From NCBI RefSeq assembly GCF_905120345.1, contig NZ_CAJHOA010000008.1:103065-167064 (forward strand): 64,000 bases of DNA. Reading direction: 5' to 3'. Positions within the stretch are counted from its first letter, which is position 1, and each line of letters begins with the position of its first letter. Below are positions 1-6,757 of this stretch, piece by piece. The stretch is from Denitrificimonas caeni (lineage in GTDB: Bacteria > Pseudomonadota > Gammaproteobacteria > Pseudomonadales > Pseudomonadaceae). The notes beneath the pieces are model-generated. The model ran no database searches. It was not told the origin of the DNA and saw nothing but the letters and a program-made list of their open reading frames with translations. The position numbers and the translations under genes are program-made.

Positions 1-1
1 G

Positions 2-295
2 CGCGACACTGTTCACTGCCTCACTGAGGACGAACCTGATCAAGCGGCTATTACTGAATCCATCCACGCAATGGTTAAAGAAGTGCAGCGTTATGTACCC
101 GGTTACCAGTTAGTCAATGGACCGGTGTTTGATGGCAAGCGCGTCTCCTGTTTTATGCAGGTTGAGGGCCTAGGTGATTTCTTACCTAAGTATGCGGGCA
201 ACCTCGACATTATGACCGCGGCAGCGCTGCGTACCGCTGAAATGTTTGCGGAAGAAGCGGCCAACAACACCATCACTTTGCCAACACGCGGCTAG
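2..295 (+). CDS. dmpF: Acetaldehyde dehydrogenase (acylating), C-terminal part
   Basis: This is the last 97 codons of a gene that runs off the left edge; the frame is open from base 2. The enzyme oxidises acetaldehyde to acetyl-CoA with NAD+ and CoA as the last step of catechol meta-cleavage. The visible tail ([17 protein letters not shown], then a [20 protein letters not shown] segment) matches the C-terminal dimerisation region of DmpF/XylQ/BphJ proteins. The catalytic Cys and NAD-binding fold lie outside the window. The gene is 11 bases upstream of the aldolase, with which DmpF forms a substrate-channelling complex in characterised systems. The symbol follows the dmp operon; xylQ, nahO or bphJ would be equivalent. 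Confidence 0.9.
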   Translation, partial: RDTVHCLTEDEPDQAAITESIHAMVKEVQRYVPGYQLVNGPVFDGKRVSCFMQVEGLGDFLPKYAGNLDIMTAAALRTAEMFAEEAANNTITLPTRG

Positions 296-306
296 GGAGA
301 TATCAG

Positions 307-1335
307 ATGAATCTGCAAGGTAAAAAAGTCACGTTGCACGACATGAGCCTGCGCGATGGTATGCACGCTAAGCGTCACCAAATCTCTATTGAAGAAATGG
401 TCAACATTGCTAAAGGCTTAGACCAAGCCGGTATGCCAATGATTGAAGTCACCCATGGTGACGGACTCGGCGGTGCTTCGGTGAATTATGGCTTCCCAGC
501 GCACAGCGATGAAGAGTATCTCAAAGCCGTTGTGCCACACATGAAACACAGCAAAGTGTCAGCTCTTTTACTGCCGGGTATCGGTACAGTCGAACATTTA
601 AAAATGGCCAACGATTGTGGTGTCAGCAGTATTCGCGTGGCCACCCACTGTACCGAAGCCGATGTTAGTCAGCAGCATATCGGCTTGGCGTCGAAAATGG
701 GTATGGACACTGTCGGCTTCTTAATGATGGCACACATGGCCACTCCAGAAAAAATCCTGGAACAAGCGCAGTTGATGGTCAGTTATGGCGCTAACTGTAT
801 TTATGCCACTGACTCCGCTGGCTATATGCTGCCGGATCATGTCACGGCGCGCATCGGATTATTGCGTAGCGAGCTACCTGCCAATGTCGAAGTGGGCTTT
901 CATGGTCACCACAACCTTGGCATGGGCATTGCTAACTCGCTTGCCGCTATTGAAGCCGGTGCCAGCCGTATTGATGGTTCTGTAGCAGGTTTGGGTGCTG
1001 GCGCAGGCAACACACCTTTAGAAGTGTTGTGTGCGGTGTTGGATCGCATGGGTGTCGAGACGGGTATTGATCTATTCAAAATTATGGACGTTGCCGAAGA
1101 CCTAGTGGTGCCAATGATGGACCACCCAGTGCGCGTTGATCGCAACTCACTCACCTTAGGTTATGCCGGGGTCTATTCCTCCTTCTTGCTGTTTGCTAAA
1201 CGAGCTGAAGATAAGTACGGCATCTCGGCACGTGACCTACTGGTTGAACTCGGCCGCCGCGGTACGGTGGGCGGACAAGAAGACATGATTGAAGACCTGG
1301 CATTGACCATGGCAAAAGAAAAAGGGTTGATCTAA
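307..1335 (+). CDS. dmpG: 4-hydroxy-2-oxovalerate aldolase
   Basis: This 342-aa protein is the DRE-TIM (HMGL-like) class II aldolase that splits 4-hydroxy-2-oxovalerate into pyruvate and acetaldehyde. The N-terminal motif [10 protein letters not shown] (residues 15-24) supplies the metal-binding Asp and catalytic His. The [13 protein letters not shown] motif near residue 199 supplies the two metal-ligand His. Length equals the family norm. The ATG follows a GGGAGA ribosome site. The stop codon overlaps the ATG of the next gene by one base, indicating translational coupling. The family works as a heterotetramer with the upstream dehydrogenase, passing the toxic acetaldehyde directly. Function is secure from sequence family and neighbours. 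Confidence 0.96.
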   Translation: MNLQGKKVTLHDMSLRDGMHAKRHQISIEEMVNIAKGLDQAGMPMIEVTHGDGLGGASVNYGFPAHSDEEYLKAVVPHMKHSKVSALLLPGIGTVEHLKMANDCGVSSIRVATHCTEADVSQQHIGLASKMGMDTVGFLMMAHMATPEKILEQAQLMVSYGANCIYATDSAGYMLPDHVTARIGLLRSELPANVEVGFHGHHNLGMGIANSLAAIEAGASRIDGSVAGLGAGAGNTPLEVLCAVLDRMGVETGIDLFKIMDVAEDLVVPMMDHPVRVDRNSLTLGYAGVYSSFLLFAKRAEDKYGISARDLLVELGRRGTVGGQEDMIEDLALTMAKEKGLI

Positions 1336-2129
1336 TGGACAATAATTTAACTAAAGAACAAATTGATGAGTTAGCGACCTACTGCGAAGACGCTGAGCTT
1401 AAAGCCTATGAAATCACCAAGGTCACCGATAAATATCCAGAGATGACCTACCGTGATGCGTTTGATGTGCAGTGGGAAGTGCGTCGTCGTAAAGAAGCGC
1501 GCGGCCACAAAATTGTTGGGATGAAAATGGGCCTTACTTCTTGGGCGAAAATGGCGCAAATGGAAGTTGAGCACCCTTGCTATGGTTATTTGGCCGACTA
1601 CTTCAGCGTACCTGAAGGTGGCGAAATTAAAATAGATGAGCTGATTCACCCGAAGGTTGAAGCAGAAATTGCTTTTGTCACTAAAACAGCTCTGAAAGGC
1701 CCAGGTATACATATCGGTGATGTATTAAGAGCCACCGACTTTATTATTCCTGCTGTTGAAGTGATTGATTCACGCTACAAAGATTTTAAGTTCGACTTAA
1801 AAAGTGTGATTGCTGATAACTCCAGCTCCTGCCGTTTTATCACCGGTGGACGCATGGCGCGCTTAGAGGATGTTGATCTTAAAAATCTTGGCGTGGTGAT
1901 GGAAATTAACGGTGAAATCGTTGCCACTGGTGCCGGTGCCGCTGTGCTCGGTCATCCTGCTGCGTCAGTGGCCATGTTGGCCAATATGCTCGGTGAGCGC
2001 GGCGAAGAGATTCCAGCGGGTACTTTTATTATGACCGGTGGTATTACCGCGGCAGTCACGGTTAATAAAGGTGACTCCATCAACATACGTTATCAAGGTT
2101 TAGGCAGCATTACGGCTAAGTTTGTTTAA
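1335..2129 (+). CDS. dmpH: 4-oxalocrotonate (2-oxo-3-hexenedioate) decarboxylase
   Basis: This 264-aa protein of the fumarylacetoacetase/hydratase-decarboxylase superfamily (DmpH/XylI/NahK) decarboxylates 2-oxo-3-hexenedioate to 2-hydroxypenta-2,4-dienoate with Mg2+. Visible family signatures are GHKIVGMKMGLTS near residue 57, HPKVEAEIAFV near residue 106 with the metal-binding Glu pair, and the C-terminal GDSINIRYQGLGSI. The sister enzyme, hydratase DmpE, has the same fold. The Lys-rich N-terminal region and position directly after the aldolase favour the decarboxylase. The ATG overlaps the aldolase stop by one base. In dmp-type operons the complex of decarboxylase and hydratase is encoded nearby; the hydratase is not in the window. 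Confidence 0.92.
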   Translation: MDNNLTKEQIDELATYCEDAELKAYEITKVTDKYPEMTYRDAFDVQWEVRRRKEARGHKIVGMKMGLTSWAKMAQMEVEHPCYGYLADYFSVPEGGEIKIDELIHPKVEAEIAFVTKTALKGPGIHIGDVLRATDFIIPAVEVIDSRYKDFKFDLKSVIADNSSSCRFITGGRMARLEDVDLKNLGVVMEINGEIVATGAGAAVLGHPAASVAMLANMLGERGEEIPAGTFIMTGGITAAVTVNKGDSINIRYQGLGSITAKFV

Positions 2130-2205
2130 TCCGTCTGCGACTCTGAACCTAAAAACAGGACAAGGATGTCCAGCAAGTACACACAAAAATAATAAAAGGT
2201 GGCCT

Positions 2206-3030
2206 ATGAAAACTAAATTTAATCAGCTCGCGGCAGCTGTTGTGACCTCGTGTTTAGCAATCACTGCTTTTGCTTCTGACTCCCACTATGTGCCCGGCAT
2301 TGAAGGGATCAAGGCCAGTGCTGTACCACCGCCTGGTGTGTATTACAGAGGTTATGCTGTGGATTACCGTGCGACTAAGTCAGATGGCTTACCGTCCGAT
2401 AGTAAAGTGACTGTGAATGCGCTAGCGCATCGTTTGATTTGGGTGACAGAGCAAAAGGTACTGGGCGGTGATTTAACTTTCGAAGCTATTTTGCCCATGA
2501 TTCGAACTGATATCAGCATCGCTGGTGGTGCGCTGAAAGATAAAGAATCAGGCTTTGGTGATGCCTTTTTAGGCAGTGTTATTGGTTGGCACGGCGAGCG
2601 CTGGGATGCAGTCGGCGGCATCGGTTACTGGACGACCAGTGGTAAAAGTGGCTCTTTAGCCAGCCCAGGAAAAGAGCACAAATCGGTGATGCTGACCTAT
2701 GGCGGTAATTTTAAGCTGAGCCAAGCGCATGATATTTCTTTTAGCGTCTTGGGACGTTATGAAATGCCAACTAAAAGTAAGCTCGATGACGAAATGATCC
2801 TCGAGTGGGGCTTGAGCAAAAGCTATGGCGCGCTGGATGTTGGTTTGGTCGGTTACAACACTAAAGAAACCGGCGGTGGTAAAGGCGAACGTAATGCTGT
2901 CGGTGCTTCTGTGGGTAACTTCTGGCCGAGCTTGATGTTGGGTGCCGAGTTGGCCGCGTATCGTGAAGTGTCTGTTCGAGATAATTTTAAAGGCCGAGTC
3001 ATCCGCGCGTCATTGACCAAGGTATTCTGA
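2206..3030 (+). CDS. MetA-type outer-membrane protein of aromatic meta-pathway (Phenol_MetA_deg family)
   Basis: This 274-aa protein starts at ATG 2206, preceded by an AAAAGGTGG ribosome site. An upstream in-frame start would destroy the signal peptide. Residues 1-23 form a Sec signal peptide (Lys-rich start, hydrophobic core, cut near AFA-SD). The rest is made of alternating beta-type strands rich in Gly and Tyr and ends in a C-terminal Phe (TKVF), typical of outer-membrane beta barrels. Members of the Phenol_MetA_deg family sit in aromatic degradation clusters and are thought to help hydrophobic substrates cross the outer membrane; this role is inferred. It is inserted between dmpH and dmpI, which are adjacent in the classical dmp order. 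Confidence 0.82.
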   Translation: MKTKFNQLAAAVVTSCLAITAFASDSHYVPGIEGIKASAVPPPGVYYRGYAVDYRATKSDGLPSDSKVTVNALAHRLIWVTEQKVLGGDLTFEAILPMIRTDISIAGGALKDKESGFGDAFLGSVIGWHGERWDAVGGIGYWTTSGKSGSLASPGKEHKSVMLTYGGNFKLSQAHDISFSVLGRYEMPTKSKLDDEMILEWGLSKSYGALDVGLVGYNTKETGGGKGERNAVGASVGNFWPSLMLGAELAAYREVSVRDNFKGRVIRASLTKVF

Positions 3031-3135
3031 AAACAGCATAGGTTAAAGCCTTTGCGCCCGAAAGTTGGCGTCGGCCTGAGTGTAGAGGCTTTACCTGTAA
3101 CATATATTTTTTAAATTAAAATATCGGAGATAATT

Positions 3136-3327
3136 ATGCCAATTGCACAACTTTATATTCTAGAAGGTCGCAGTGATGAGGTTAAAGAAGAGTTAATCGC
3201 TGAGATCACTGAGGCTATAGTGAAAACGCTGAAAGCACCCAGAGAAGCGGTGCGTGTGATTATTACTGAAATGCCTAAGCAGCACTTCGGGATCGCTGGC
3301 AGTTCAGCTAAAAAGCTTGGCAGGTAA
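3136..3327 (+). CDS. dmpI: 4-oxalocrotonate tautomerase
   Basis: This 63-aa protein converts 2-hydroxymuconate (enol) to 2-oxo-3-hexenedioate (keto) in the oxalocrotonate branch of catechol meta-cleavage. After Met removal, the catalytic Pro1, Arg11, Arg39 and Phe50 of the well-studied enzyme are all in place (start MPIAQLYILEGR; PREAVRV; PKQHF). The length matches the hexameric 4-OT family exactly. The ribosome site CGGAGA lies 8 bases before the ATG. The gene is separated from the upstream barrel protein by 105 bases. Assignment is very secure, although the tiny 4-OT fold is also used by other tautomerases; the operon context decides. Confidence 0.95.
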   Translation: MPIAQLYILEGRSDEVKEELIAEITEAIVKTLKAPREAVRVIITEMPKQHFGIAGSSAKKLGR

Positions 3328-3376
3328 GTGGATTTTACCTACATAGGTTTGCATGCAGATAAGGTAGGAATAAATC

Positions 3377-3967
3377 ATGAACCATGTCACCTCAGCCACT
3401 GAAGATATCGATAAAGTGGTTACCGTTGTTGTGTCTCGGCGAGTTAAGCCCGGCAGTGAAGCGGAGTTTGAGAAACTAAGTACAGCGATGTCGATGGCAG
3501 CAACTCAATTTCCAGGCCATCTGGGCAGCAATATGTTCCGTCCGGCGACAGCTGATGACCCTGAATACCGTATTGTCTTTAAGTTTCGCAGCCAAGAGGA
3601 CCTTGAGCACTGGCAAAATTCTCCTGAGCGCTTAGCGCATCTAGAGAGTTTTGAAAAACTGCTGGTTGCTCCAGCGAAAACTGAAGTGCTCTCAGGGATG
3701 GTCACTTGGTTTACTTTACCGACACAAAATCCAGTGCAGCCACCCGCTAAATATAAAATGACCGTAGTCAGCTGGCTGGCCCTCTATCCCACAGTCTCTA
3801 TCATTTTTTTAGTGTTTGGTGGGCTGCTTGAGCCGCTACCATTGTTGCTGCGTACGATGATGATTACCGGCGTTCTAATGCCATTAATGTCGTATGTGTT
3901 GATGCCACGCTTCACGCGCTGGTTTGCGTTTTGGCTGTATCCAAAACAGGAGCAGAGTCGCAGTTAA
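3377..3967 (+). CDS. Antibiotic-biosynthesis-monooxygenase (ABM) domain protein with C-terminal membrane segments
   Basis: This 196-aa protein has an ABM ferredoxin-like domain at about residues 12-110 (VVSRRVKPGSEAEFEKL, then FRSQEDLEHWQNSPERLAHL, both typical of the family). Two hydrophobic segments follow, at about residues 132-150 and 157-175, ending in a basic, aromatic-rich tail. ABM plus two-TM proteins are common in proteobacteria and their function is unknown. The ribosome site AAGGTAGGA is 7 bases before the ATG. It is the last gene of the catabolic run and may be co-transcribed with dmpI (gap 49 bases). A role in quinone or aromatic handling would be guesswork. Confidence 0.8.
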   Translation: MNHVTSATEDIDKVVTVVVSRRVKPGSEAEFEKLSTAMSMAATQFPGHLGSNMFRPATADDPEYRIVFKFRSQEDLEHWQNSPERLAHLESFEKLLVAPAKTEVLSGMVTWFTLPTQNPVQPPAKYKMTVVSWLALYPTVSIIFLVFGGLLEPLPLLLRTMMITGVLMPLMSYVLMPRFTRWFAFWLYPKQEQSRS

Positions 3968-3987
3968 AATGTATTTTTAAGCAAGAA

Positions 3988-4040
3988 AGCATCATTAACG
4001 GCTAGGGGTGTCTCCTTTTACCCGAGCAGTTAATGATGCT
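3988..4040. repeat. Long perfect inverted repeat (hairpin) after the meta-pathway genes
   Basis: Arms AGCATCATTAAC (3988-3999) and GTTAATGATGCT (4029-4040) are perfectly complementary over 12 bases. The inner part can extend the stem (GCT/AGC, GGG/CCC) around a pyrimidine-rich loop. There is no T-run on either side, so it is not a classic intrinsic terminator. It could end or stabilise the 3' end of the catabolic transcript. Confidence 0.6.
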
Positions 4041-4332
4041 GCTCCCGACCTGCAGCAGTTTTGTGCTAGTCGCGCGAGCATGATCGCAAGCGCAATATAC
4101 ATTCATCTTGCCGGCCAAGCGTGATATATGCCAGCTACTCTCAATTAAAGAAGCGCAGAAGATAAGCGCTAATTGTATTGGCATCAAACCGCGTGCTGAT
4201 CTATAAAACAGAGCTGTACAGCTGTGTCGTTCTCCACTGAGTTGCGCCGGTTTTGGTTGCTGTCTGAGCAATGCGCTCTGATAAGTTTTCTGTTAGCCCT
4301 TTTAAACAAAGTCAATACGCTGGTATAACTGA

Positions 4333-4346
4333 CCTTTACGTAAAGG
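4333..4346. promoter_or_regulatory. 14-base perfect palindrome, candidate operator for the AtoE-type gene
   Basis: CCTTTACGTAAAGG reads identically on both strands. It lies 136 bases before the transporter ATG in an otherwise gene-free stretch. Perfect palindromes of this length are typical of dimeric regulator sites, but no regulator gene is adjacent, so the role is inferred. Confidence 0.4.
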
Positions 4347-4481
4347 ACGTGAACGCAGTTCTATTGCATTTAAAACACATTCTTCTTGTAAGGCTTAGAA
4401 AAAATCTGCTGGAAATTGATCATGACGCAAAGACGTCAGGCGTGACGCTTTTCTGATAAAAAACATAAAAAAGGAAAACCC

Positions 4482-5858
4482 ATGAATACTCTCGTACAAA
4501 AACCAACGGTTTTACAGAAAGTAAGTCAGTTCTTTGTCACCTTGGTACAACGTTATCTTCCGGATCCCTTTATTTTCGCTATTGTGCTGACCTTTGCTGT
4601 GTTTTTATTGGTGATGCCAAGTACCGGACAAAGTCCGATGCAAGTAGTGAATGCTTGGGCCGGAGGGTTTTGGGATTTACTCAGCTTCTCGATGCAGATG
4701 GCAATGGTGGTGCTGACTGGGCATGCCATGGCCAGTGCACCGGCGTTTAAACGTAAGTTAGCCATAATGGCAGGTATCGCAAAAACACCGGGTCAAGCTA
4801 TTATTTTAGTCACCATGGTCAGTGCTTTAGCCTGCTGGGTGAACTGGGGTTTTGGTCTAGTGGTCGGGGCAATTTTTGCTCGTGAGATCGCCGCCCGTGT
4901 ACGTGGTGTGGATTATCGTTTGCTAATCGCTTCTGCTTACAGTGGCTTTTTGTTTTGGCATGGCGGTTTGTCTGGCTCGATTCCTTTGACGATTGCTGGT
5001 GGTGCGGATCTTTCTAAGGTGACCAATGGCGCTGTGACTGCGGCTATTCCAACCTCGGAAACGCTTTTCTCGCCAATGAATCTGACGATTTTAGCGGTGA
5101 TGTTTATTACTATTCCGCTCTTGAATCGCTTGATGCATCCGGCACCGCAAGACGTTATTAGCATTGATCCAAAACTGCTTGAAGAAGAAGTAGAGGTTGT
5201 TGTTGTCACTGGCGGTAAAATGACGCCCGCTGAACGCATGGAAAACAGTCGTGTTCTGTCGATGACGCTCGGTGCGATGGGCTTTGCTTACATCATTTAT
5301 TACTTTATTAACAATGGCTTTGCACTGAACCTTAATATCGTCAACTTTATCTTCTTGTTCACTGCGATTGTGCTGCATGGCACGCCAAAAAGCTTACTGG
5401 GTGCGGTCTCGCAAGGTGCCCGTAACTGTTCCGGTATTTTGCTGCAGTTCCCGTTCTATGCAGGCATCATGGGGATGATGACCGCAGTGGGGCCTGATGG
5501 CGCATCCTTAGCTGGGGTAATTTCGCAAGCATTCGTCTCGATCTCCAACGAAACGACGTTCCCACTCTTCACTTTCTGGAGTGCCGGGATTGTTAACTTC
5601 TTTGTCCCTTCTGGCGGCGGTCAGTGGGCCGTACAAGCGCCAATTATGATGCCGGCTGGCGCAGCACTCGGCGTTGATGCGGCAAAAACCGCGATGGCGA
5701 TTGCTTGGGGCGATGCTTGGACTAATATGATCCAGCCGTTTTGGGCGCTACCAGCGTTGGCCATTGCCGGTCTTAGCGCTAAAGATGTGATGGGTTATTG
5801 CTTAATGGCCTTGATTGGCTCTGGGGTGATTATTTCGCTGGGATTTTTGCTGTTCTAA
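4482..5858 (+). CDS. atoE: Short-chain fatty acid transporter, AtoE family
   Basis: This 458-aa polytopic inner-membrane protein has about 10-12 hydrophobic segments. The N-terminal FVTLVQRYLPDPFIFAIVLT, the NWGFGLVVGAIFAREIA segment, LFWHGGLSGSIPLTIA and the C-terminal FFVPSGGGQWAVQAP are characteristic of the AtoE/short-chain fatty acid permease family. It probably imports acetoacetate, butyrate or similar acids. No ato CoA-transferase or thiolase gene is next to it, so the substrate is open. It stands alone, with its own upstream region and a strong terminator downstream. Its position after the meta-pathway genes may be chance or may reflect a shared acetyl-CoA-yielding catabolism. Confidence 0.88.
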   Translation: MNTLVQKPTVLQKVSQFFVTLVQRYLPDPFIFAIVLTFAVFLLVMPSTGQSPMQVVNAWAGGFWDLLSFSMQMAMVVLTGHAMASAPAFKRKLAIMAGIAKTPGQAIILVTMVSALACWVNWGFGLVVGAIFAREIAARVRGVDYRLLIASAYSGFLFWHGGLSGSIPLTIAGGADLSKVTNGAVTAAIPTSETLFSPMNLTILAVMFITIPLLNRLMHPAPQDVISIDPKLLEEEVEVVVVTGGKMTPAERMENSRVLSMTLGAMGFAYIIYYFINNGFALNLNIVNFIFLFTAIVLHGTPKSLLGAVSQGARNCSGILLQFPFYAGIMGMMTAVGPDGASLAGVISQAFVSISNETTFPLFTFWSAGIVNFFVPSGGGQWAVQAPIMMPAGAALGVDAAKTAMAIAWGDAWTNMIQPFWALPALAIAGLSAKDVMGYCLMALIGSGVIISLGFLLF

Positions 5859-5889
5859 AATCATTCGCGTGTTCTGTCGCGTGTTAAAT

Positions 5890-5933
5890 AAAGCCATTGC
5901 CTGAGGATTCTTGGGCAGTGGTTTTTCTTTTTC
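5890..5933 (+). terminator. Intrinsic terminator of the AtoE-type gene
   Basis: An 11-bp stem with two G-T pairs (arms 5891-5901 and 5914-5924) is followed by a T-rich run to 5933. The hairpin is homologous to the one at 9161-9202 and is also positioned to end the minus-strand fic remnant. Confidence 0.8.
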
Positions 5934-5948
5934 TAGCCCATAAAATCA

Positions 5949-6000
5949 TCAACTGGTGATGGCATATCGGGTGCCTACCGCCAGCTCATTTATAATCAAC
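5949..6000 (-). pseudogene. Remnant of the 3' end of a fic gene (copy 1)
   Basis: Read on the minus strand, the last codons before the TGA at 5949-5951 give GTRYAITS. This aligns with STRYTITR at the end of the fic pseudogene near 9220. Upstream codons (LIIN before the GTRY motif) also match loosely the LIKL of copy 2, but an in-frame TAG follows and no further Fic sequence can be read. It seems to be the last scrap of a Fic protein whose body is gone, followed by its terminator. The match is short; its main support is that terminator and flanks are repeated in the same order as in copy 2. Confidence 0.5.
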
Positions 6001-6284
6001 TAGATCTTGCCGCTGCCAACCCTGATATAGATTAGTAGATTGAGCTTGCGTTGAGGCTTTTCGGTGATGCTGATACTCGTCTTTCGAGTGCGCTGCCCGA
6101 GACTAAAAGACTGCGGACCGGTGGTAAACGTTCGAAGGACTAGCGGCAGCGGGGAACGGACAGAATCTTGGCGACTTCGTTATGGGCTTGATGACTGTGA
6201 TCGGAGTACTAGCTTGCGACCTTCTGCCGCAGCTAAAAGACACATTGCTCTGCGTTACTATGCATTGCTTGTTTATTTCTATGG
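6001..6284. other. Upstream region of the DUF2946/copper receptor pair
   Basis: I see no gene here. A small hairpin (ACTCG-TCTTT-CGAGT, 6074-6088) and an imperfect direct repeat sharing CTAAAAGAC (about 6094-6115 and 6222-6243) are the only visible structures. A cobalamin riboswitch was looked for because of the TonB receptor; its conserved box is absent. Confidence 0.5.
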
Positions 6285-6635
6285 ATGGATAACACCTTGT
6301 CTCATACGCAACTCGTTCGATATTGCAGTCGGCTTGGCCTGTTGGCCATGTTGTTGCTGCTGGTCGGACCGTTGTTGGGGCAGGGGTTAAGCTGGCGTAA
6401 CGAGCAGGCCTGCAGCGATGAGCATACTAAGCCTTCAAATGTCAGTCATGAGATGGACTGGGCGAAGTGCGGCTATTGTAACCTGCTACTGAGTTCACCA
6501 GCCGTTCCCAGCAGTGTGCCACAAGCGCAACCCTGTCTAGCGCCGCCTATTCTGACAGCGCCGCCTGCGCCGCTGGTGATATGTCGTGACACCGTATTCA
6601 TTGGCGCGCTGACCCGCGCTCCACCTATTTCCTAA
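6285..6635 (+). CDS. DUF2946 family protein
   Basis: This 116-aa protein has a hydrophobic segment at about residues 15-33 and a CGYCNLLLSS motif near residue 62, as in DUF2946 proteins, which typically lie beside copper or TonB-receptor genes in Pseudomonas. The C-terminal third is Pro/Ala-rich and probably extracytoplasmic. The CxxC motif and a Cys/His-containing stretch before it (QACSDEH) could bind a metal; that is inferred. ATG 6285 is used, but ATG 6261 or 6281 nearby are out of frame or less likely, and no clear ribosome site is visible. It precedes the copper receptor by 122 bases and is probably in the same transcript. Confidence 0.72.
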   Translation: MDNTLSHTQLVRYCSRLGLLAMLLLLVGPLLGQGLSWRNEQACSDEHTKPSNVSHEMDWAKCGYCNLLLSSPAVPSSVPQAQPCLAPPILTAPPAPLVICRDTVFIGALTRAPPIS

Positions 6636-6757
6636 GTGCTTTGGCAACCATCAGTCGCCATCTTTGTTGTTTGCCGCTTGATCGTCGTGCAGCCTTGCGT
6701 CTTGGCTACGCGTGCGGATCTTGCGGTGCTCATTACTTATGCCTAGAGAAATATTCT

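Larger units (their letters stand above)
3968..4481. other. Long intergenic region between the ABM gene and the AtoE-type transporter
   Basis: These 514 bases hold no gene I can support. Two short open frames (one per strand) lack ribosome sites and resemble no family. The stretch contains a 53-base inverted repeat near its left end and a 14-base perfect palindrome about 135 bases before the transporter start, listed separately. The transporter has a good ribosome site (AAAAAGGAAAA) just before ATG 4482. Confidence 0.7.
5867..6000. repeat. Diverged repeat, left copy (fic tail + terminator)
   Basis: This stretch aligns with 9138-9275 from GTGTTCTG through the terminator hairpin and TGATGG-ATATCGGGTG to the end of the fic reading frame, with roughly two thirds of bases identical by eye. 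The two copies lie in the same orientation and bracket the DUF2946/copper-receptor pair. Confidence 0.65.

Noticed and set aside
4002..4271. Open frame of 89 codons on the minus strand between the ABM gene and the AtoE-type gene
   Set aside because: No ribosome site and no family resemblance; it overlaps the 53-base hairpin.
6001..6284. Possible cobalamin riboswitch before the TonB receptor
   Set aside because: The conserved B12-box pattern was looked for and is absent; the receptor's motifs indicate copper.
6064..6390. Open frame of 108 codons upstream of and overlapping DUF2946
   Set aside because: It is out of frame with the DUF2946 gene and reads as Cys/Trp-rich noise across its membrane segment.
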